Below the pieces are notes generated by a model. That model saw only the letters and a list, made by a program, of their open reading frames with translations. It was not told the DNA's origin and did not search any database. From positions 1-48,260 of the forward strand of contig JAUNGV010000017.1 of assembly GCA_030524225.1 (NCBI GenBank): 48,260 bases of DNA, written 5' to 3'. The DNA comes from Eubacteriales bacterium (GTDB taxonomy: Bacteria > Bacillota > Clostridia > Lachnospirales > Lachnospiraceae). Within the stretch, counting starts at the first letter, position 1; each line of letters begins with the position of its first letter. The position numbers were made by a program, and so were the translations under genes. This document shows, piece by piece, positions 42,535-48,260 of this stretch.

Positions 42535-43263
42535 TTATGAGGAGAAGACCCGTGAGAACGCGCCCATTTCGGAAACCGGCTCGCCGCCGATGCGCAGATG
42601 AGTGGTATCTCCCATGACCTGTACGCGGAAGAAGGCCACGTCATGCAGACGCTTCTCGGCGTTTAAGATCGTGACGGAAGAGGGCGGCAGATAAAAGCAC
42701 TGCTGGAGCTGAATCGGCGCGATACCGAGCAGATGGCCGATCAGGACGAGGGAGATTCCGAGATGGCAGAAGAAGACGATGGTCTTATCGTCGTCATCCG
42801 CTGTGAGCACGGGATCGGCGAGATAGACCTCCTCCTCTCTGGTGTAGCCATAGCGGGCAAGGAGAGTGTCGATGCCGCGGCAGGCCTCCTCATAGGCGGG
42901 ACCGATTTCCGGATTGGCGAGGAATACGGGGTGGTTCATCCAGCCCCTGTGGTCGTAGAAGGCATCCTGTTTCGTCCAGTACTCCGGCATGTAGTCCCAC
43001 GGCACATGGATCTTTCCGGTGGTCGGGTCTTTCATCCGGTAGGAGAACTCCTGCAGCCAGTCGTAGACGATGGCCTCGCGGTGCAGACGGGCCAGAGAGG
43101 GGCGCGCCGTATCCCGGGCACGGCCGAGGGGAGAGCAGTAGAACTGCTCGACGTCCCAGTGCTGCACCCGGTCGGCGAGCAGCGCCGCCTCGCGAAAGCC
43201 CTTCTGCGTCAGGGAATCAATGGAATAATCGGGTTCGCAGTGTCTGATAAAAATAAGTCGCAT
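42535..43263 (-). CDS. Histidine phosphatase (phosphoglycerate mutase-like) protein
   Basis: A 242-residue cytosolic member of the histidine phosphatase superfamily. The catalytic motif is RHCEPDYS near residue 7 (usually RHGE; the Gly is Cys here), followed by LTQKGFREAALLADR and the SPLGRARDTA block; the second catalytic His is in FFCHLGIS. This is a phosphatase-type rather than a glycolytic mutase by length and sequence, but the substrate is unknown. ATG is at 43263 on the minus strand, behind AAAGGATCCCC. Its promoter is at 43415-43442; it is convergent with the PAP2 operon. Confidence 0.9.
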   Translation of the reverse strand: MRLIFIRHCEPDYSIDSLTQKGFREAALLADRVQHWDVEQFYCSPLGRARDTARPSLARLHREAIVYDWLQEFSYRMKDPTTGKIHVPWDYMPEYWTKQDAFYDHRGWMNHPVFLANPEIGPAYEEACRGIDTLLARYGYTREEEVYLADPVLTADDDDKTIVFFCHLGISLVLIGHLLGIAPIQLQQCFYLPPSSVTILNAEKRLHDVAFFRVQVMGDTTHLRIGGEPVSEMGAFSRVFSS

Positions 43264-43414
43264 GGGGATCCTTTCTGTTCTTCTGAATTCCGGTTACGGG
43301 CATAGTATTCTTCGAGAAACGGCTTCCTGCGCATGGGGGCGGCGGGTTCCGGAGCCGGAACGCTCCGGCAGGCAGCCTGTTATGAATTCTGAATAGGGAA
43401 CTCCGGCCTCATTT

Positions 43415-43442
43415 ATTATAGCAAAAGATAAGAGAGAGACAA
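43415..43442 (-). promoter_or_regulatory. Promoter of the histidine phosphatase gene
   Basis: On the minus strand, TTGTCT (43437-43442), 16 bp, TATAAT (43415-43420). It gives a leader of about 145 nt, in which CCGGAGC and GCTCCGG form a short stem near 43350-43374. The AraC gene starts divergently 24 bp beyond the -35. Confidence 0.65.
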
Positions 43443-43465
43443 GCAGTGAAACGGGAGGAAGCGGG

Positions 43466-44692
43466 ATGGACGTTGTGCAGAATATGCGGCTCTTTGAGGA
43501 ACAGATTACCTGCGGGCTCGCCGTATATACATGGCAGTATGACGCAGCCATGAATCTCCTTCACACCAACTGTCCCCGGGCCGCGCTGCTGGACGAGGCC
43601 TTTGGACTGCTGGGCGGGAAACAGACCGCGCTGGAATATGCGCCCCGTGCGGAGCGTCCCGTTATCATCAGCACGGGGATCGGTCTACTCTGGGCGGCGG
43701 ACTGTGATAAAACCCAGGGGGAACTCCGCAGCATCTATGTGATCGGCCCGTTCTTCTCCACGGATGTCACGATTCTCGGTGTGGAGAATATTTTCCGCAG
43801 ATACAAGGAGAATCCGGCGGCCGCGCAGGCAATTCACAGCGCCACGCTGCGGGAAATCACGGAACTGATCAATGAGATTCCGGTGCTTCTGCACAGTCTG
43901 TTGGTGCAGTATGCGCTGATGCTGCATTACTGTGTGACAGGACAGAAGCTGATGACGACGGACGTCGTCTATCCGAACGCGCAGACTCTTTTTACTGAGA
44001 GCGATCCTGTGCCAAAGGAAGCGGGCGCTCTGCTGCGCACGGAACAGCGCCTCCTCGATCTGGTGCGGACGGGCAGTCTGCATTACCGGAAAGAGTTTCA
44101 GAACGCGGCTATGATCAGCTCCGGGATGCGTCTTGACGGAGTGGACTCCCTGCGGATGGCGAAAATTTCTGTGACGGTCTTCGCTTCACTGTGTGCCAGA
44201 GCAGCCATAGAGGGAGGTCTGCTGCCGGAAGCGGCGCATACGCTGGGAAACGCCTGTATCGTGAGCGTGGAGAAGAGCCGCACCGTCTCCGAGGTGGCCG
44301 CCTGTGCCTTCGCGATGTATTCTGACTTTGTGGAGCGGGTTCACCGCTGCCGCGCCGATGCAAACCTGTCTCCGCAGATCCGGTCGGTCTGTGATTATAT
44401 CGAACTGAACGTGGAGAAGCCTCTGACGACCCGGGAACTGGCGGACAGGTTCGGGTATGCGGATTACTATCTGACGAGAAAGTTCAGGAGCGAGACGGGC
44501 GTGACGCTGTCGGAATATATACAGCGCGCCCGGATCGAGGAGGCCAGAAGACTGCTGGCGACGACAGACTGCGGGATCCAGACGATTTCCGAGCGGCTGC
44601 AGTTTTCCACGCGCAGCTATTTCGGCGTGGTCTTCCGCCGCTACACGGGGATGGCGCCCGCCGAGTACCGGGAGAAGGAAAGGATGATCTGA
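43466..44692 (+). CDS. AraC-family transcriptional regulator
   Basis: A 408-residue regulator. The C-terminal 100 residues are an AraC/XylS double helix-turn-helix (SVCDYIELNVEKPLTTRELA; FGYADYYLTRKFRSETGVTL; second HTH TISERLQFSTRSYFGVVFRR; Pro-Ala-Glu-Tyr end). The N-terminal 290 residues are an effector-type region without a recognisable cupin; IYVIGPFFSTDV and RLLDLVRTGSLHYRKEF suggest the clostridial sensor type. ATG 43466 follows GGGAGGAAGCGGG. It is divergent from the phosphatase and precedes the second MATE gene, which it may control (inference). Confidence 0.9.
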   Translation: MDVVQNMRLFEEQITCGLAVYTWQYDAAMNLLHTNCPRAALLDEAFGLLGGKQTALEYAPRAERPVIISTGIGLLWAADCDKTQGELRSIYVIGPFFSTDVTILGVENIFRRYKENPAAAQAIHSATLREITELINEIPVLLHSLLVQYALMLHYCVTGQKLMTTDVVYPNAQTLFTESDPVPKEAGALLRTEQRLLDLVRTGSLHYRKEFQNAAMISSGMRLDGVDSLRMAKISVTVFASLCARAAIEGGLLPEAAHTLGNACIVSVEKSRTVSEVAACAFAMYSDFVERVHRCRADANLSPQIRSVCDYIELNVEKPLTTRELADRFGYADYYLTRKFRSETGVTLSEYIQRARIEEARRLLATTDCGIQTISERLQFSTRSYFGVVFRRYTGMAPAEYREKERMI

Positions 44693-44718
44693 GGGGAGAA
44701 ACTGCATCGCAGAAACCG

Positions 44719-44768
44719 CCTGTGCGGATTTCTGACTGCAGAGCCGCGTACGGGTTGCGGCATGGAGG
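44719..44768 (+). repeat. Dispersed intergenic repeat, family 2, before the second MATE gene
   Basis: The 43-bp core (44719-44761) matches 19788-19830 and 25188-25230; the following GGAGG (44764-44768) is the MATE ribosome-binding site. Confidence 0.6.
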
Positions 44769-44773
44769 AAACG

Positions 44774-46102
44774 ATGGAAAATGAAATTTTTAATGAAACA
44801 AAGGTATCAAAAGCGTATCTGCGTCTCTCTGTTCCCCTTGTATTCAGCATGGTGGTGACGCTCATTTATAATCTGGCGGATACGTTCTTTGTCGCACAGA
44901 CGAATGACACCAACCTTGTGGCGGGCGTTTCTCTGGGGATGCCGCTCTTCACCCTGCTGATGGCGGTGGGCAATATTTTCGGTCAGGGAGGCAGTTCCCT
45001 GATCTCGCGTCTGCTGGGACAGCGGGATGAAACGGGCGTGCGGCATGCCAGTTCCTTCTGCTTTTATATCACTATCATAGCAGGCGTCATCATCGCCGCC
45101 GTTATGCTCATGTTCCGCGTCCCGATTCTGTACCTCATCGGGGCCAGCGAGGAGACCTTTTCCCATGCCTCGGATTACTATGTGTATCTGGCTGCGGGAG
45201 CTCCTGTTATTATGCTCTCGTTTATTCATTCCAATCTGCTGCGTTCCGAGGGAATGTCGAAAGGATCCATGACGGGAACCATTACAGGAGCCGTGGTAAA
45301 TATTGTTCTGGATCCGGTCTTTATCTCTGTGCTGGGACTGGGGGCCGGCGGTGCGGCGATCGCGACTGTAATAGGGTACATATGTTCGGATGTTTACTTT
45401 GCTGTCATAGTGGCGAAGAAAAGCAGAGTTCTGTCGATAAGACCGTCAGAGATTGCCATACCAGCGGACTATATTTTGCAGATTTTAGGAATCGGCGTTC
45501 CGGCGGCGATTGTAAACGTCATGCAGAGCGTAAGCGTCGTACTGATGAACCAGTTTCTGCTGCCCTTTGGCAATGATAAAATTGCGGCGATGGGAATTGT
45601 GCTGAAGGTGAGTATGATCGCCCTGCTGCTTTTGACCGGATTTGCCTTCGGAGGACAGCCCTTGTTCGGGTATTACTACGGGGCAGGCGACAAGAAAAAG
45701 CTTTCGGAGCTGTTTCGTTTCTGCATGCGCTTTATCAGCATCATTGCGCTTGTCTTAACGGCAGTTATTTTTATATTTGCGCCGTTCCTGATGAGATGCT
45801 TTATGGATAACGACGGCATTGTCAGCGACGGAACTGTGATGCTCCGTTGGCAGGTGATTACCATGGTGTTTGTGGGAATGGTTCTTCTGTTTACCATTAT
45901 ATTCCAGTCAACAGGGAAGATTGTCGGCTCTTTTATCCTGTCGGTCAGCAGACAGGGGATTGTATTTCTGATTGTATTCGCAGTGGCCTACCATGTGGCG
46001 GGATATACGGGGATCCTCGCGACACAGGCAATTGCGGATATTCTGACTGCCGGTATTGCCGCGCTTTTATTCTACAAACAGGTCTACAGAGAATTTCGTT
46101 AA
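44774..46102 (+). CDS. MATE family efflux transporter (second)
   Basis: A 442-residue, twelve-helix MATE exporter: KAYLRLSVPLVFSMVVTLIY, then NLADTFFVAQTND, and the second-half counterpart GIGVPAAIVNVMQSVSVVLM, with GFAFGGQPLFGYYYGAGD. ATG 44774 lies five bases after GGAGG; the ATG at 44762 is four codons upstream and overlaps the site. It is only distantly related to the first MATE protein by eye. The AraC gene directly upstream may regulate it. Substrate unknown. Confidence 0.92.
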   Translation: MENEIFNETKVSKAYLRLSVPLVFSMVVTLIYNLADTFFVAQTNDTNLVAGVSLGMPLFTLLMAVGNIFGQGGSSLISRLLGQRDETGVRHASSFCFYITIIAGVIIAAVMLMFRVPILYLIGASEETFSHASDYYVYLAAGAPVIMLSFIHSNLLRSEGMSKGSMTGTITGAVVNIVLDPVFISVLGLGAGGAAIATVIGYICSDVYFAVIVAKKSRVLSIRPSEIAIPADYILQILGIGVPAAIVNVMQSVSVVLMNQFLLPFGNDKIAAMGIVLKVSMIALLLLTGFAFGGQPLFGYYYGAGDKKKLSELFRFCMRFISIIALVLTAVIFIFAPFLMRCFMDNDGIVSDGTVMLRWQVITMVFVGMVLLFTIIFQSTGKIVGSFILSVSRQGIVFLIVFAVAYHVAGYTGILATQAIADILTAGIAALLFYKQVYREFR

Positions 46103-46210
46103 ACCTGTCGGAAAAGCGGGCAGCATCAGGCACACCGTAAAATTTCCTCCTGCCGTGGGATTATAATGACGCAGAGGTCACTTGCAACAGATCAGCCGGA
46201 TGAAGTTTTC

Positions 46211-46240
46211 TTGCAGAGGAACCGGCGCGTATGGTATTCT
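46211..46240 (+). promoter_or_regulatory. Weak candidate promoter before the C1A peptidase
   Basis: TTGCAG (46211-46216), 18 bp, TATTCT (46235-46240). A separate perfect TATAAT at 46162-46167 lacks a -35. Either could start the peptidase message. Confidence 0.3.
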
Positions 46241-46283
46241 TAGTCCGTTAGGTATTCCGGATGGGCACAAGGGGAGGAAACGT

Positions 46284-47399
46284 ATGAAAAAAACGACGGC
46301 AAAGAGACTGTCGCGTCTGTGTATTCTGGTGATGCTGCTTTCCAATCTTGCAGCGCCGATGACGGCTTACGCAGCGAATGATACTTTGATGGATGGCGGG
46401 ACTGCGGCGAAATTGCTTCTGGATAACCGGCAGGAGGAGATTGTCTACAGGGAACCGACGACGGAGTCCACGCAGGAGTTTCCGGAAAAGTTTGATTTAA
46501 GAGATCTTGGCGTCGTCACACCGGTCAAATTCCAGAACCCGTGGGGCTCCTGCTGGGGGTTCTCCGCGATTGCGGCCGCTGAGACCAGCATTCTCTCTGA
46601 AATGGGAAAAACCTATGAGGAGACCGGACTGGATCTCTCCGAGCACCATCTGACCTATTTTGCGCGCTCCTATATGTGGGACGGTTCCTCGCAGGACGGG
46701 GAGGGCATTCACGTGCTGGATGAGTCCAATATCATGGACACGGGGGGCAAGATGTTTACGGCCACTTCGCTGTTTTCCTCCGGCATCGGCGTCGTGGATG
46801 AGGAGACGGTTCCCTATCGCGGAAAAAACAGCACGACAGACCGCTATCCGTTTCCGTTTGATTTCATGAGTTACGAATACAGTATGAACGATGACTGGTC
46901 CGTTCCGGATGAGTATAAGTTCCTGCAGAGTTATGAGATTGAGCATTCAGAGCTCCTGGATTCGCCCTCTATCTATGATCCTTCCATGGACGAGGATACT
47001 GAGGATATGTCCGAGCGCAATGCGGCGTATATCGGCTATGATCAGTCGGCGACAGACCGTATGAAGCAGGCGCTCATGGATGGGTATGCGATTTCTATCG
47101 CCTATGCGTCGGATCAATATTCTCCGGAGCAGCTCGGCACGGATGAGGAACCTGAATATATCAATGTCGCGGACAATAAGTGGACGCACTATACCTATGA
47201 TTCCAGCCCGCTCACCCACGCGGTAACGATTGTGGGCTGGGATGATACGATCAAGGCGACGGATTTCCTTGATCATTCAAATGACGAGTACGGAGACGGG
47301 CTTCCCCATCAGCCGGAGGGGGGACGGCGCATGGATCGTGAAAAACAGCTGGGGATCCCAGTTAAGCGGATTTCCGAACTATATGGAATGGGGGATTAA
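46284..47399 (+). CDS. Secreted C1A (papain-like) cysteine peptidase, N-terminal part before a frameshift
   Basis: The frame from ATG 46284 (behind GGGGAGGAAACGT) begins with a signal peptide (about 1-30, ending MTAYA-AND), then a C1A peptidase. The oxyanion Gln and catalytic Cys90 are in KFQNPWGSCWGFSA, and His312 is in SPLTHAVTIVGWDD. At 47318-47323 a run of six Gs shifts the frame: the product continues GGRRMDREKQ and stops at 47399. With five Gs it would read PEGDGAWIVKNSWG and keep the catalytic Asn. As given, the enzyme lacks Asn and all downstream domains and should be inactive. A sequencing error or slippage at the G run is possible. Confidence 0.85.
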   Translation: MKKTTAKRLSRLCILVMLLSNLAAPMTAYAANDTLMDGGTAAKLLLDNRQEEIVYREPTTESTQEFPEKFDLRDLGVVTPVKFQNPWGSCWGFSAIAAAETSILSEMGKTYEETGLDLSEHHLTYFARSYMWDGSSQDGEGIHVLDESNIMDTGGKMFTATSLFSSGIGVVDEETVPYRGKNSTTDRYPFPFDFMSYEYSMNDDWSVPDEYKFLQSYEIEHSELLDSPSIYDPSMDEDTEDMSERNAAYIGYDQSATDRMKQALMDGYAISIAYASDQYSPEQLGTDEEPEYINVADNKWTHYTYDSSPLTHAVTIVGWDDTIKATDFLDHSNDEYGDGLPHQPEGGRRMDREKQLGIPVKRISELYGMGD

Positions 47400-48260
47400 G
47401 GATGAGAACGGGAAGGCAACCGGGTATTTCTATCTCTCGTATTACGACCGTTCGGTTGATTACGCGGAAATCTACGATTTCGATGTGACGGGCAGCGATT
47501 CCTCCGGATATATTATCGACCAGTATGACTATCTGCAGTCGTCGGGCACCAATGGATGGATTGATTCGAATGAACTGCAAACGGCCAATGTCTTTACGGC
47601 GGAATATGATGAAATTCTCCGCGGACTTTCCTGTGAGACAAGCATGAAGAATACGGAGGTCACCTATGACGTCTATCTCATGGAGGAGGATGCGGCGGTG
47701 CCGACGGACGGAGAGCATGCGCTGACAGTGACGGAGACCTATGAGCTTCCGGGTTATCACCGGCTCGATCTTGAAGCAGAACAGCAGATAGAAATTGCAA
47801 AAGGACAGCGCTATGCCGTGGTCCTCACTCAGAAGACGACCTATAACGGAGAACCGTACTATGCGATTTCCACGACGACAGAAGAGAGTGAGGAGGCGTT
47901 TGAGAAAAACAACCGCAGGCTGAAAGCGGAGCATGCGGATGAATCTTCTTATGAACAATACTATGCCGTCGGTGTGGTAAATCCGGGAGAGAGCTTTGTC
48001 TATTTTGCCGGAGAGGATGCATGGAGCGATTTCTCTGAGGTTGTCCCCGCCCTTGTGGAGTATGAGGAGTTTGAAGACCTGACCTTCGACAATTTCCCGA
48101 TCAAGGCTTATCTTGACTATAAGAATGCAGAGGATCAGGCGGCTGCGGAAGCGGAAAACATTCCTTCGCTTGGTTATGCAGAACCTGCCGGAATGTTTGA
48201 TGTCGGGCGTCTTGCGCTCTATGCCGTCGTGGTACTGATCGGGCTGATTCTTGTGATCAG
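47323..48260 (+). pseudogene. C-terminal part of the C1A peptidase, out of frame and cut by the window end
   Basis: From 47323 the second frame reads DGAWIVKNSWG (catalytic Asn codon 47344-47346), then YFYLSYYDRSVDYAEIYDFD and a lectin-like beta domain (about 47480-48050) as in clostridial C1 peptidases with an appended lectin-like region. It ends in a hydrophobic helix (RLALYAVVVLIGLILVI) that should anchor the protein to the membrane. It is open to the last base, so the true end lies outside. It has no start or ribosome-binding site of its own and belongs to the preceding frame. Confidence 0.8.

Overview
The window reads as chromosome of a Gram-positive anaerobic Bacillota, most likely a moderately GC-rich member of the Lachnospiraceae (class Clostridia). 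The basis is gene order (ylxM-ffh-rpsP-khpA-rimM-trmD ... rplS-lepB-rbgA-lepB-rnhB/yraN), strong Shine-Dalgarno sequences, sigma-A-type promoters, and families typical of clostridia (long divergent PRPP synthetase, DUF3169 with an XRE partner, MATE exporters, membrane-anchored C1A peptidase). The assignment is inference; no rRNA or tRNA gene is present to confirm it.

Layout. 1-3906: protein targeting and ribosome/tRNA maturation operon (ylxM, ffh, rpsP, khpA, rimM, trmD). 3907-8012: an accessory insertion that splits trmD from rplS. It is AT-rich at first and holds a Schlafen/AlbA_2 ATPase-like gene, decayed fragments, an XRE regulator with a DUF3169 membrane protein, and a Phd/YefM antitoxin beside a toxin with an internal deletion. 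8013-12930: rplS, two type I signal peptidases around the ribosome-assembly GTPase rbgA, an RNase HII-YraN fusion, and pgeF. 13034-16694: an OmpR-type regulator and a 975-residue histidine kinase. 16877-22972: prs (minus strand), der, plsY, gpsA, tyrS. 23384-30302: the F1Fo ATP synthase operon, in which delta and alpha are one reading frame. 30717-37394: a small membrane protein, then branched-chain amino acid genes (ilvB, two regulatory subunits, ilvC, leuC, leuD). 37466-42494: MATE exporter, histidine kinase, response regulator, DUF368 (PopT-type) lipid-carrier transporter, PAP2 phosphatase and a 57-residue membrane protein. 42535-48260: a histidine phosphatase (minus strand), an AraC regulator, a second MATE exporter, and a frameshifted C1A peptidase running off the end.

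How the genes work together. Most of the window is housekeeping: SRP targeting and signal peptide removal, ribosome assembly, phospholipid synthesis, energy coupling and Ile/Val/Leu synthesis. The kinase/regulator/DUF368/PAP2 block looks like an envelope-stress module for undecaprenyl-phosphate recycling, with 11-bp direct repeats in front of DUF368 as the probable binding site of the adjacent regulator.

Most unusual points: the delta-alpha ATP synthase fusion with a possible internal start for free alpha; the RNase HII-YraN fusion; the accessory insertion with its broken toxin; three families of dispersed intergenic repeats, one of which ends in the ribosome-binding site of three unrelated genes; tandem palindromic operators before the XRE/DUF3169 pair; and two acetolactate synthase regulatory genes separated by a near-consensus promoter that also fixes the second gene's start. 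All alignments and counts were done by eye.
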